NCBI RefSeq assembly: GCF_039555335.1
Contig: NC_092641.1
Span: forward strand, 38,706,437 to 38,770,436
Direction: 5' to 3'
Length of the DNA: 64,000 bases
Source of the DNA: Amphiura filiformis
Lineage: Eukaryota > Echinodermata > Ophiuroidea > Amphilepidida > Amphiuridae
The notes below the pieces were generated by a model. The model was not told the DNA's origin. It made no database searches and saw nothing but the letters and a program-made list of their open reading frames with translations. Shown in pieces: positions 13,455 to 25,470 of this stretch (the stretch's first letter is position 1; each line of letters starts with the position of its first letter). The translations under genes and the position numbers were made by a program.

Positions 13455-13945
13455 AGTCTGCACAAAAAGTAACGCAGCTGTTATAAATACGCCTATAGCT
13501 TCAGAACTAATAATTGTTTCCACAATATTTCTACATTGAAAGAAGGATGATTTATTTACGCGCATTTTGATACCCCATTTGTCAAATGTCGTTCAGTATT
13601 AACAACACAGTAGTGCTTTAAAAAGAAAAATACCCGAATTTAAAAGTTGCAGTTTACAGCTATCAATCGTTATTGCACAAGCATTGTGGTACGTAAAACC
13701 CTCTATTTATCTTCGCGCTGACTTCAAATCAATATAAATAGCGGCAACTTTCAAATTCGGGCATTTTTCTTTAAAAACACTGCTGTATTGTTACTATTGA
13801 ACGAAATTGGACAAATGGGGTATCAAAATGAGCGTAGATAAACAATCCTTCTTTCTATGTTGAAATATTGTGAATACAATTATAAGTTCTGACGCTCTAG
13901 GCGTATTTATAACAGCTGCGTTACTTTTTGTGCAGTCTTTAGATG
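13455..13945. repeat. Foldback with ~200-bp arms
   Basis: The left arm, about 13455-13655, contains GTCTGCACAAAAAGTAACGC, GATACCCCATTTGTC and AAAAATACCCGAATTT. The right arm, 13745-13945, contains their complements. The spacer is about 90 bp. Confidence 0.85.
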
Positions 13946-14269
13946 GGCCACAAACACTTACTGGTTCTTATCATTATTTAAATTGAATCTTTTAAGCATT
14001 GGATAGGGCAATACAAAAGCACAGTACTTAGCTCGCTAGCCCTAAAACGCAATGTGCCCCATTTTGTCGATCAACTTATATGTTTTAGAAAAGTGTGTTC
14101 AATCTATTGGTAAATTGATCGCTCTAGGGAGTTTCTGAGGTGAGCTAGTACATGAAATCTTGTGTTCATTTAGATTGAACTTTATAAATCATGGCTTTAT
14201 TCTTGAATGTTTTATTTAGCTAAAAAATCTAGTACTCAAGTTGACTGCCGTGCGGTAATTTGTTAAAAA

Positions 14270-14830
14270 CTTGGGTTAAAATTTCATCAATTTACACAAG
14301 TCAATACATCTAATCAAATCAAAATGTATTACTTTACACTGCCAAACGGATATCAAAATAGTTCAAAATGTCAAACTTGCGGTTATTTGATGTGATCATT
14401 TGTTAATTTTGCTAACAAAACATTATATAATATTCAATTCTAGCCCTGGATAATACCAACATTAATTTATCACACTAACTATTTTTAACATAAATTCTCG
14501 TTTGTATATCAAATTATTCATCTTTGATGCATTTTGTGGTAATTTTATTCTATAGTGCACATTTGTGTGCAAATTGGGGGCGCGCTACATTTTAAATTTA
14601 AATTAGCCAAATAATATGAGTTATTCCTTACATTTCATGATAAAAAGTTTTTTGAAACTTTTATTTGCTAGTCTTTTTCGGACGCTCTAATGCCATTATA
14701 CAAGTGTCTACCCGTTCTAAAGATGCAAACAAAAATTAGGATAAATAGCGCCATCATCATGATCATTGTTCACCTTTTCTTAAAATGACTTCAGTTTACA
14801 TGCCACCAAACAACCGTGACTTTCATACGG
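14270..14830 (+). repeat. Dispersed repeat, copy 1
   Basis: Shares AACAAAACATTAT, ATATTCAATTCTAG, GGATAATACCAAC, ATCAAATTATT and CATCAAACAACCGTG-type words, in the same order and orientation, with 57690-58505. AT-rich, non-coding. Confidence 0.75.
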
Positions 14831-14863
14831 AGGCTTACAAGTTTCTTATTTTCAAAATGTGAA

Positions 14864-15205
14864 CTTAAAGGAGGATTTCGTGATCCTAGCATCCACTTTT
14901 TATGACATTTTTCAGTAGATATCCACGCGAAAAGCTTATTCCCAAAATTTCAGTTGATTCCGATTTTGCGTTTGCGAGTTATGCATGATTATGTGTATTA
15001 CACAGCTTCATAGGCTACTGTTGTAATTTCGTTCTGGTATACGAGAACGAAATTAATATTTGACGATATTTTGGCTAAACGAATTAATCTGCAAGAAATA
15101 TTGGTACATAAACATTATGTAGCCAGGTTTCGAGTGGTATAAAAATCTCAACTATTTTTGAGAAAAGTGGGGGATGAAGCTGTGGATCACGAAATGCCCT
15201 TTTAA
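14864..15205. mobile_element. ~340-bp TIR element (family with 62.76-63.56 kb)
   Basis: TTAAAGGAGGATTTCGTGATCC at the left, GTGGATCACGAAATGCCC then TTTTAA at the right. The interior CAGTTGATTCCGATTTTGCG is shared in reverse with both copies near 63 kb. Confidence 0.82.
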
Positions 15206-16865
15206 GGCGCTAAAATGATTTTAAACATCGAACTTTGAAATTACAAAAGATGGTTATTTTACCTTGGGGCTAAATACATTCTTCCGTTATTCGTGTACTA
15301 AAAAGCCTTTGTTTTCCACATAAAGAGCATATACAACACCAGTGTAGAGAACGTTCTTCTTCTTTAGTATGATCAACTATTATGTCGATACACATCTTTT
15401 GGCTCGTCATGTGGCTCGTACATGTATAGTGTGTGTCACAAAACAAGAACTTCCTGAAAAAATTGGTGTCAGCCCAATCTTACTCATGTTACACAATTAT
15501 CATTATTATTTATATCTAACATAATATTAAAGATGCAATGGCGTCCGATGACAAGCAGTTTAACCCTATAACTACTTTGCCATATTTTGTAACACGGACT
15601 ATTTAATTATAAACGTCATAATACCGTTGTATTTGGTAACAATGTATAGCTATGGGTCTCCTTTATCCAGTGATACCAAAATAAGTACAAACATTGCCTA
15701 CGCTATGACGTCATAATGTGAGGGCGCTCATGCAAATTTGGGATATTCCGGCTATGTACAAAAGTACAGGCAAAATTGATTTTTGGCTACAAATTCTACA
15801 AAAATGCGATTTTGACCAAATGTTCTCCTCAATATAAAAGGAAATGACTATTTCAACCTAACTAACAAGTAAAAAGTCAATAGCTCTTGGAATAATTTTA
15901 CAAGAGCGAAATGAAAATCATTGATTTTACTGTACAAACCAATGGTGGGCTTCCTCCCCTCCCTTCCCCTCCCATCTATGGTCATCTTTGACGGCCTGTC
16001 CTACCCCCGGGTAAGGTGATGGGGTGATCACTAAAATGAGCGCAAAGGATGGGTCGACGATTAGATCAGGTCGTTTGGGTGTAAATGCGTGCGATTTTTT
16101 TTATGACTGATAAAAAATCTTAGGGGGCCAACTAACTTCCCTCGTAGTTCTATTAATGGAAATACGTGTTGCAGAATTTGGACTGAAGGGCTGGTTTGCA
16201 TTCATTTCGTGTTATTTAAGTTCTTGTTTAATAGGTTCCAAATATGTGGATATGGCAATCAACATTGTTAAAGGGGAGCGGAGATGTGTAAAATACGTAA
16301 AGTGTCCCAAAATTGTCGAATATGATATTGAGGCGGCTATGTTTGAATGGTTTGTGATGTTGTTTGTTAATATTAGACATCTTGACTCCCTCGAGTCTGT
16401 CAGACGTCAGAGTCTATAGATGTGAGACATGAACTTCGAAAATCCCAGGATAAACATGATCAAACACCAAAACCCATTATTTAGTCATTTTTGGTACCAG
16501 GCTAACGCTGTGATTTATCCACTTCAGAATTCCCTTCCCATAGCTGGGCCTACCGTTGATGATTCTGAGACCTCTCCTCCTCCCCCTTTTTTTTGTTATG
16601 GACATATGTCTTTCCATACTGATAAGTTGTAACTTTAGCTTTACTGCAATTCGAAGAGTTACCACAAGGCTAAATATAAAGCTTGCTTGCTCTCTTGCAT
16701 ATTATTGTCTGCTATTATCGAACATTTAATATCCACACTACTACCTGTCCTTGACTGGCTTGACATATAAACAAGTGTTTATAAATCGATATCATAAAGT
16801 AATGTTATTGGAGTATTTTATGGCTAACATGTTTGTTGTCGTCGTCAGTGAATATATATAGTGTT
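15206..16865. other. No gene recognised
   Basis: AT-rich sequence. An 87-codon frame at 16156-16419 has no recognisable motif. CCCCTCCC words at 15955-15975. Confidence 0.55.
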
Positions 16866-16988
16866 AAGTCGTGTTCACACAGTCGGATTAAAGTCGCTTA
16901 ATACCGGTAATAAGTCACTAATGCCGGTTACAAGTCGCTTATTACCGGTAATAACTCACTTATATCCGACTGTGTGAACACGACTTTA
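16866..16988. repeat. ~120-bp imperfect palindrome
   Basis: AAGTCGTGTTCACACAGTCG is mirrored by CGACTGTGTGAACACGACTT. The interior carries TTACCGGTAATAA words. A short MITE immediately beside the next foldback element. Confidence 0.85.
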
Positions 16989-17005
16989 GTGGAGTAGTGT
17001 TACTA

Positions 17006-17185
17006 TTCGCCAGCGAAGTGTTACGTGTAATCCGATTATCACCATATCAACTGGATCACCCTTTTGAGTTCTACACCACGATCAAAATGATCGCAACACA
17101 AAGTCTATGGCATGCACTATCAACTCCAAAAGGTGCGTGATCCAGTTACCAGGGAGTTACGTAACCACTTTGCTGGCGAATAGTC
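17006..17185. mobile_element. ~180-bp foldback element, family copy 2
   Basis: ACTATTCGCCAGCGAAGTG at the left and CACTTTGCTGGCGAATAGT at the right. ACTGGATCACCC and GGTGCGTGATCCAGTT lie inside. Same layout as the element at 6.4 kb. Confidence 0.78.
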
Positions 17186-17186
17186 T

Positions 17187-17348
17187 ACCTTTCTCGAATC
17201 AGTAATTTAGATACTGTATCGCTAAACGCAATGACGTGAAGTATATAGCCTAAAAGTATACATTTTCAGAAAGAAAATGATGCAATGATGGATTCATGTA
17301 CTGCAAAAAGTAACTGTTTTTGAGAATTTGATTTACTTTACTGACTCG
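17187..17348. repeat. Foldback abutting the start of the 39-bp minisatellite
   Basis: ACCTTTCTCGAATCAGTAA to TTTACTTTACTGACTCGAG, same family as 23790-23945 but with the outer end of the right arm replaced by minisatellite sequence at 17349. Confidence 0.65.
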
Positions 17349-18695
17349 AGCTACTGTTGATATTGGTTTTGATGAAGTGGTGTTCTTATATATTGTTGAT
17401 ATTGGTGTCGATGAAGTACTGTAGCTATCTATTGCTGATATCGGTGTTGAAGTAGTGTGGCTATCCACTGTTGATATAGGTTTTGATAAAGTAGTCTTGT
17501 TATTCACTGTTGATATTGGTTTTGATGAAGTAGTGTTGCTATCTACTGCCGTTATTATTGCTGATATTTGTGTTGATGAAGTAAAATTGCTATCCACTGT
17601 TGATATTGGTTATGATGAAGTAGTGTTGCTATCCACTGTTGATATTGGTTATGATGAAGTAGTGTTGCTATCCACTGTTGATATTGGTTATGATGAAGTA
17701 GTGTTGCTATCCACTGTTGATATTGGTTATGATGAAGTGGTGTTCTTATATATTGTTGATATTGGTGTCGATGAAGTACTGTAGCTATCTATTGCTGATA
17801 TCGGTGTTGAAGTAGTGTGGCTATCCACTGTTGATATAGGTTTTGATAAAGTAGTCTTGTTATTCACTGTTGATATTGGTTTTGATGAAGTAGTGTTGCT
17901 ATCTACTGCCGTTATTATTGCTGATATTTGTGTTGATGAAGTAAAATTGCTATCCACTGTTGATATTGGTTATGATGAAGTAGTGTTGCTATCCACTGTT
18001 GATATTGGTTATGATGAAGTAGTGTTGCTATCCACTGTTGATATTGGTTATGATGAAGTAGTGTTGCTATCCACTGTTGATATTGGTTATGATGAAGTGG
18101 TGTTCTTATATATTGTTGATATTGGTGTCGATGAAGTACTGTAGCTATCTATTGCTGATATCGGTGTTGAAGTAGTGTGGCTATCCACTGTTGATATAGG
18201 TTTTGATAAAGTAGTCTTGTTATTCACTGTTGATATTGGTTTTGATGAAGTAGTGTTGCTATCTACTGCCGTTATTATTGCTGATATTTGTGTTGATGAA
18301 GTAAAATTGCTATCCACTGTTGATATTGGTTATGATGAAGTAGTGTTGCTATCCACTGTTGATATTGGTTATGATGAAGTAGTGTTGCTATCCACTGTTG
18401 ATATTGGTTATGATGAAGTAGTGTTGCTATCCACTGTTGATATTGGTTATGATGAAGTAGTGTTGCTATCCACTGTTGATATTGGTTATGATGAAGTAGT
18501 GTTGCTATCCACTGTTGATATTGGTGTTGAATAAGAAGTGTTGCTATTCGTGTGATATTGGTTTTGATGAAGTAGTGTTGCTATCTACTGCTGTTATTGG
18601 TGTTGATGAAGAAGTGTAGCTATCTATATTACTGATATTAGTGTTGATGAAGTAGTGTTGCTATCCACTGTTGATATTGATTTCTGTAAACTACA
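17345..18695 (+). repeat. 39-bp minisatellite in exact 360-bp higher-order units
   Basis: The basic unit is CTATCCACTGTTGATATTGG plus TTATGATGAAGTAGTGTTG (39 bp), with variants (ATTGCTGATATC, TTCTTATATATTG). Positions 17401-17760, 17761-18120 and 18121-18480 are almost base-for-base the same, with the third diverging only near its end, so nine or so variant units form a 360-bp block repeated three times. The period is divisible by three, which explains open frames on both strands (109-119 codons). Confidence 0.93.
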
Positions 18696-19462
18696 TGTAG
18701 TACATTAAAAAGGTTGGATGTTTAGGTATTGTAATTGATGATGAATTACTGTGGCATAACCAATTGTGTTATTCAGAAATTGTTCTGTAAAATATCTCTT
18801 TTAAAGGGCAGATCTATTGCAAAAACAAGTTTATCTCCATTCGAAGAAAATAATTATTACATTACAAGTTGACACTCGTTGCAATTTTTTATTCGAATTT
18901 CTCCTGAAAAAAGAGAAATTGTGTTTGTAAATTCTGTCTCATACACCAATTTACGGTCCTTCCCCCGCTCGAAGCAAAATTGATTCCCATGGCAGGAGAC
19001 TGATGACGTCACAGTAAATAAAAAGTCATGTTATATACACATGAGCCCTTGATATGAGCTCTTTTGACATTCAGTCATGTGTATAATAACGTGACCTTGT
19101 TCCACAAGAAATCGGGAAGGTTCGAACAAAAGGCCATTGAAGTTGTTTATTTGCATAATAAATACAATATCGATATACATCACGCTCAAATTCTAAAATT
19201 GCACGGTAAAGTATTTTTTATTGTTTATTCTTAAACACTTGAGAACGTTCCTGCAATCTTATTGGTTCTTACCCAGCTTTACCCGTGTGATATGACACGA
19301 TATCACACGGGTCAGAGCGTGTGCGTCAACGCGATACGCGTACTCGCTATTTGGACCAATCGGAGGCGCACAGCAACAACGAGATTGATCGATTTTAAGC
19401 CATAGGTAATTCCTTGCAAAATGTAGATTTAATTTGACTAAAATTTGTATGATAGTTTTATT

Positions 19463-19680
19463 GAAGTATTTAAGAATGAGAATAAAGGTATTGTTTTTAG
19501 CCGCTGTCGTGCATCTATCGTCTCATATAACACGGGCGACATCATTATTTTTGGCGTAAAACAACTCGGCTTCGCCTCGTTGTTTTACTTAAAATAATGA
19601 TGTCGCCCGTGTTATATGAGACGATAGATGCACTCAGGGCTAAAAACAATACCTTTATTCTCTAAGTCCAAATATTTCGC
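19463..19680. repeat. ~217-bp near-perfect hairpin
   Basis: Arms read GTGCATCTATCGTCTCATAT then AACACGGGCGACATCATTAT, mirrored around a short GCTTCGCC centre at ~19570. Outer parts (GAGAATAAAGG, ATTGTTTTTAG) are also mirrored. Probably a long-arm MITE. Nearby 19284-19312 is a separate short palindrome, CCCGTGTGATATGACACGAT. Confidence 0.88.
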
Positions 19681-20068
19681 AAACTCTCCAATTACTTGCC
19701 GCTGGTCACCGCTAGCGTTTCTGATGCGACTGCGCAGTGAAAGAAAATTGTCGTCAGAGTTGCAAAGCGGCAACCAGCATTTAATTACTCTCAACTTGAG
19801 ACGAGAGAGACTATAATGCGAGATCGAATTAAAAAAAACCAATCACGCCGCGCCTTTGCCTGATGTCAAATGCAAACTATAGTCTTTTAATTTTGTCTTT
19901 GATTACCGTATATATCTTCAGAATTCAGCCGCATTTTTTCCTGCTCACTATATGTTTTCCAAGATTTGAAAATCAGGTGATCTGCTCACCCCACTAAATT
20001 TTAATGCTTCTGCCTCTATTGCAAATCAATCGTTTTTGCTTGCACCATTTTATTTCTGTAACGTGCTG

Positions 20069-21098
20069 TAGGGTAAATTGGGGTAAATGGAACGCTTAAG
20101 CAATAAATCACTTTCTGTGGTCAGGAGGGTATCCATATATGATTTTTGTTTATTTCAATAAGTAGATAATATGTTTTTACAACTTGTTTTAACAGATAAA
20201 CTCCCATTTTATGGCTTTGTTTCTTGTATCGGTCCAAATACATGCATGGTCATGGTGTTCCAGTTACCCCAACAAATTGGGGTAAATGGAACAGTGTGAT
20301 GGGTAATTGGAACAAGGGGTATTACTTGCAAGGAGCCTACATTCATAGCTATATTTACATTGAAAAGACATCAGAATATTTTATTTAACATATATTTTGT
20401 GACTAAACAAAAGATTAACAAAAATAATTTTGTTTTCATGTTTTTTTTATAAACATGGTAAAATACCACGTAAAAATACACTTTCTCTCGGTACATAACA
20501 GAAAAAATGGTTTTCAGATTTTTAAAAATCAATAGGAGGCCTAATCTACCACGAATTAGTTATTTGTAGTATATAATTTCATAATAATTAAACCAATTAG
20601 TAAAAAAATATTAACATGCTATATATATTTGAAGTCAGTCAACCGTGTTCCATTTACCCCAAGTGGATCTGTTGTGGGGTAAATGGAACACCAAACTAAT
20701 TAATTAGCTAATTAGCATATTAATTTGCATAATTTCACCATTAAAATCTGCTATTTTATTGTTTAAAACATTTATGTTATTGTAGATAACAAACATATTG
20801 CCAATATTGTAAGACAACTCTCAGCACAACATTCAAATATTTAGGAATCAATACCCTTAAATTAGTAATGTTCACTGAACCGTAGCACCACTTCATGGTC
20901 AGTGACAACATTTGAGATTTTCTTCCACTCAAATACCGAGTAAACCCACGCTTGGGGTATGAAACGAAAGCAGAACGTATGGCGTTGGGGTAAATGGAAC
21001 ACTCGGTATGATGTTGCCCAATTTGTTTCTTGATTTAGGGAATTGAATTCTCAGCGTTCCATTTACCCCACCGTTCCATTTACCCCAATTTACCCTAT
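20069..21098. mobile_element. ~1.03 kb element with GGGTAAATTGGGGTAAATGG ends
   Basis: TAGGGTAAATTGGGGTAAAT and GGAAC at the left are mirrored at 21070-21097 (GTTCCATTTACCCCAATTTA). At least five more internal copies of GGGGTAAATGGAAC or its complement occur (e.g. 20279, 20650, 20684, 20990, 21057). Non-coding and AT-rich inside. Confidence 0.85.
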
Positions 21099-22129
21099 AT
21101 TGTTTTATTGCTGGAGATAGTAATATAAACGAGTGAACAGTCTAGCCGTCCCATTTTATTTAGAATGAAATCCCTCGTTCTACTCTCTGCACCGTCGTTC
21201 CCGGTTCCAGGCATCGTAGGCTTCTGCATTTTCCCCAACAGATTTTAATTACCTTTTGTTGTTGCCCTTAGCGTGACTTGGTGGTATATACTTTTGGTGT
21301 CATTTAACTGATTAATAAACAATGATTGAATAAAATGAACACGCTTATCACAGTCATTTAACCACGCAAGCGTTGGGTGTAATCAATCCGCAATACCACC
21401 GAACGCGTACCGAGACAAATAGCAATGGCATCTTTGTGGTACAGTTTGTGGAAACAATGTACATTTTGACGGGATGAGTTTCTCGGGAAGCTTACAATTT
21501 CCCTTCCTTGTAAAATGGTTTAATTCATAGTTCAATTCTTGTTAAGGTGTGTACATAAGTGCAATCCATGTATGACAAAAATGTCAAAAGCTGTCAAAAG
21601 TACTGTGGAACTCAAGCACGAAATGTAGCTTTTGTGTTACGTTGGTGTGTCTTTGTACGTACCTTATAACAGTATCGTGAAGTACTCGTATAATATGCAC
21701 TGTAATGTCTTCACTTAATCGTTCTATATTGTAAACTTTCAGCTATTATCTTTAGGTTAATTGACCACTACGGTACTCCCTTGTATTCAATTGTATTAAC
21801 ATTAATGTTTTCTTTAACATTATCTAATCCAGTTGCGTTTAGAGGATACAGACATATGAAAAACATTCAACATAAGGATTTCAATTGCATACAATAGCAG
21901 AACACGAGACATTCCGCGGATTAGTTTGCTGTAATGTTTGGATTTAATAATCCCCAGCATGAAACCTAGATATAAAGATTCTACACGGGAAGCAGGATCC
22001 GCATCAATCCGCAATGCTGTGATGCGGATTAACATGATCTCCTTGTTCGCGACAGTGCGCGCAGTCGGTATCTCTAGATGAGCGCCCTAGAGGCACATGC
22101 ATTGGTGAAGTATTACTACACACTATTGC
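21099..22129. other. No gene recognised
   Basis: Mixed sequence without long frames or clear repeats. A 71-codon minus frame at 21820-22035 has no known motif. Confidence 0.55.
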
Positions 22130-22390
22130 TATTAATGAAGTGGTGTTGCTGTCTACTACTGATATTAGTGTTGATGAAGCGGTGTAGCTATCTACTCTTG
22201 ATAATGATGAAATAGTGTATTTACTGCTGATATTAGTGTTGATGAAGTAGTTTGGCTATCTACTGCTGATTTGTGTTAATGGTGAGGTGTTGCTATCTAC
22301 TGCTGATCTTTGTTTTGATGAAGTAGTGTAATTACTATCCACTACTGATACTTGTTTTGATGAAGTTGTATTGCTATCCACTGCTGCAGC
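22130..22390 (+). repeat. Diverged relative of the 17.4-18.7 kb minisatellite
   Basis: Units such as GTGTTGCTGTCTACTACTGA, TATTAGTGTTGATGAAGCGG and TTGCTATCCACTGCTG share the same words with the 39-bp array but with more substitutions and variable spacing. Confidence 0.75.
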
Positions 22391-22893
22391 ATGTATGTTT
22401 GCTGGAGGACGGAGACAAATACGGTGGCTAAGAAATATGTCTGTTCAGTCACAGAAGAAAAACTAAACTCGTTGCTAAAACGACATTGCGTAATGGCGTA
22501 AAAAGAATCTGCGAATACGTACAGCTACTAATTCAAAATCATATTTAAAAAATGAATAGCCACATTATTTTATTTTGTATTTCGTTGTCTGTATCCCACG
22601 TCATAACGTCAATCAATGTATATATCTGTGATGTACGATTCTGGCTTCAAAAACAGCGTCAGTCCAGAAATGATTAAATTGAAAGATCATTTTCATTCAA
22701 GCTATGTAAAAACAACATCAACCATCCTTAAATCCTTAGCTTTAGGTGCATATGATTTTTCTCGCTATGATATTTATTTTCAGAAAAAACAATAATTTAA
22801 GATGGCTACCTCATTAGATGTTGGCAATACCCGGTGTAACTTTAGAGCTGAATTTATATACTTGGCGGATTTTGCATAATCTGTGTTTATGAG

Positions 22894-23316
22894 GAGGGCG
22901 AGTTAGCGCAGCGGTAGTTCCCTCACTTTGCACCACTGAGGTCCCGGGTTCAAGCCCCGGCGCGGCCCAAGGACTCATGTGCACTAGGTTTATCCCGATT
23001 CCATGCTTGCTCTCGCAGGTTTTCTCCGGGATCTCCGGTTTCCTCCTGCTTCAAAAAAATCGGTGATTAGTTGTTTGGTTAACAAAAACTTCCTTCACTC
23101 AATGGAATTTGGGGAGCTGCACAGATAAATGGTAGATATTACAATCTAAGTGCGGATAGGATTGCGCTATTCCGGCTGCACAATGCCTAGTTGATGCGAT
23201 CTGATTGTAATGATTCACCATGGCAGCGAAATTACAGCGTTTTTGAACACTCCGTGATGTGTGATAACGCGCTATATAAATACCAAAATTTATTTATTAT
23301 TATTATTTATTTATTT
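22894..23316 (+). repeat. tRNA-derived SINE
   Basis: The head GAGGGCGAGTTAGCGCAGCG has an A box TTAGCGCAGCGG, and a B box GGTTCAAGCCC lies at 22947-22957. The body runs through TTTTCTCCGGGATCTCCGG and ends in an ATT-rich tail at ~23316. Confidence 0.82.
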
Positions 23317-23789
23317 CCGTTTTGGTTGAAATTTTTCGATGGTCTATAAGCTAAGGCTAGCTATGAAAATCGAACCCACGCTTCCATAGGAGATGTAGGG
23401 CCTATGGATTTCAAATTAAATATCCCAATCGCTCAGATATCTATAGTGCATACAGACTGTTAACATTGGAACAAACGTTTTGTAATGTTTTCTCAAAGTA
23501 TACCCACAAAAAGCAACGAAGCTAGCCTGGTTGGTACGCTATTGTGATAAAATATTCCCTTATATTCCAGTCTACCTTCATAATTATGATAACATCTATG
23601 CTCTGCTATCTTGTCTCCCGATGCTACGTATATTTGATATAAAAAAAAATTAAGAGGGTCCCAAAAGGTTGCCTTTCGGGTACCACCATTTCATTTTGAG
23701 TGTCTGCAACAATTGAGCTGAGCAGTATTTAACACGTCAATATTAATCTATACCTGCAAGTACACAAACAGCTTATAGTCCGTATACCT

Positions 23790-23945
23790 TCCTCGAATCA
23801 GTAAAGTAAAATCAAATGTCAATTTTTGCAGGAATCTGTTATGCTAGTTGGATTTTATACTTTTATATACTGCTCATCAATACATTTAGAGATACAATAA
23901 AAAAAACAATATCTAAATTACTGACTCGAGAAAGGTATACAGACT
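23790..23945. repeat. ~155-bp foldback, related to 17187-17348
   Basis: ACCTTCCTCGAATCAGTAA at the left and TTACTGACTCGAGAAAGGT at the right. The element at 17187-17348 has ACCTTTCTCGAATCAGTAA and TTTACTGACTCGAG at matching places. Confidence 0.7.
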
Positions 23946-24499
23946 ATAGGCACAAAATATATGGTCTCCCATTATTGTTCTCTTTCATTGTTCATATAAA
24001 AACAATAACAATCCACAAAGCAATGCCGCTTTATCTCACCACAGCTAATTTATAACTCTATGGATATTTTATTGATCCATGTTATTTTCTAGCTAATATT
24101 ACATTTTCAGAAATTTAAAGAAAAGCAAACCTGCTTTGTCACAAATACAGTCATGTGCCACGAATTTTGCATGCTATTTTAGTTCTTTAAATTTTAAAAG
24201 TACATTGCAATCATGCACAACTCCGAAGTTTGAAAATAAATGAGGGCGCTCTCCTCATTTCTAGACCTCAAACAATTACATCCCTATAAATCTCAACCCT
24301 AAAACACAGATTAGCGCAGCAAATACAAAATGTTTTTTGGAAAACGTTTCATTGTCGGGTTATATAAAGGGTATAGAACATTTTAATAACGTCCCAAAAA
24401 CATTTTTGAAAACTTGATACAAAACATACGAGTGGATATGGTAGCTAAAATGAATCAATTATTCGACACTACACTATATTTCGCTCACCTGGAACGTTT

Positions 24500-24953
24500 T
24501 CAGTGGTTCGACTAGCGTCTTCTGCAGATGGTCACAGTGATGCTGTGATGATATCTTGTCTACAATCTGGATATTCTTCGTTTTGATGACGTCATGTGAT
24601 TGACAGTATAACGTCATAGGATGTTACGATGTAGTACCACCTCCAGGCGAAGGCAGGTTATCCTAAACACCGTAGGTTCTATTTCTAGTCCTTGGTCACG
24701 GTTCAGTCTCGGATTTTTGTCTTTATATGTATAGCTTCAAGAACTCTCCGGGAAAATTCTTTTGTTCCCGTTAGAGCACCTGTACGTTTTTACAATCAAC
24801 CTGGTGACCTTTGGATCTCACAGCATGTACCCTGACTACTGATTTGGAGCTGCCAGCAGTAGACTTGTGTTTGCACAGTGTCATCGCCCCTCTATCTTCA
24901 TGGCAGAAATCCCATTGATGGTAGTTCGAATCCACTAGTTTTTCAACAGCCAC
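24500..24953 (-). pseudogene. Penelope-like retroelement C-terminal remnant (GIY-YIG region), tentative
   Basis: The minus strand reads MTLCKHKSTAGSSKSVVRVH, AVRSKGHQVDCKNVQVL, then in another frame KEFSRRVLEAIHIKTKIR and NRDQGL-like residues. The order (sequence before an HA..GH motif, then R..RVLEAIHI and NRD.G) resembles the C-terminus of Penelope-like or related elements encoding GIY-YIG endonucleases. It is frameshifted and has stops. Confidence 0.5.
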
Positions 24954-25470
24954 GCATGGCGATTTTATTTCGACCTGTTAAATACTTTTGAGACTATGGG
25001 CCGAAACTAATGCACATATCAAATGCAACCCCGGCCCCCGGGGACCCGGGGATGGTCCGGGACTTGACATCATGTGACCCGGGATTAGACTCAAAATGTA
25101 TCCCGGGGGGAGCCGGGTGTTGGCCGGGACTGGTATAAGACTTGACGTCGGCCAAAACCCCGGGAAAGTGGGCCGGGACTTTACCCGAGCCGGGCCGGGA
25201 TTATGTCGTAACTTACCCGGGGTTTTCCAACCAGTAAAATGGACCGTGGTTTGCTAGTAAGGATGTCCACATTTATGGGTCAGGGAATCCTATCACTTGG
25301 CCGTACTTGAGCCGTGGATGTATATTAATAATCCACTGAGTCGCCACATTAATGTTACTGTTCATATAAATCCATTCCATACGTTCGAATCCACCAGTTT
25401 TTCAACAGCCACGCATGGCGATTTTATTTCGACCTGTTTAATACTTTTGAGACTATAGGCCGAAACTAAA
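24930..25470. repeat. 80-bp direct repeats flanking a CCGGG-rich block
   Basis: TTTTTCAACAGCCACGCATG through GAGACTAT.GGCCGAAACTAA occurs at 24939-25013 and 25396-25470. Between them 25030-25225 is rich in CCCGGG/GCCGGGAC words. This may be a tandem-duplicated 3' tail of the preceding retroelement. Confidence 0.75.

Noticed and set aside
17455..18534. Open frames of 76-119 codons on both strands
   Set aside because: They are produced by the 39-bp repeat period and occur in both directions.
22894..22965. Possible tRNA gene
   Set aside because: Good A and B boxes, but it continues into a SINE body with an AT-rich tail.
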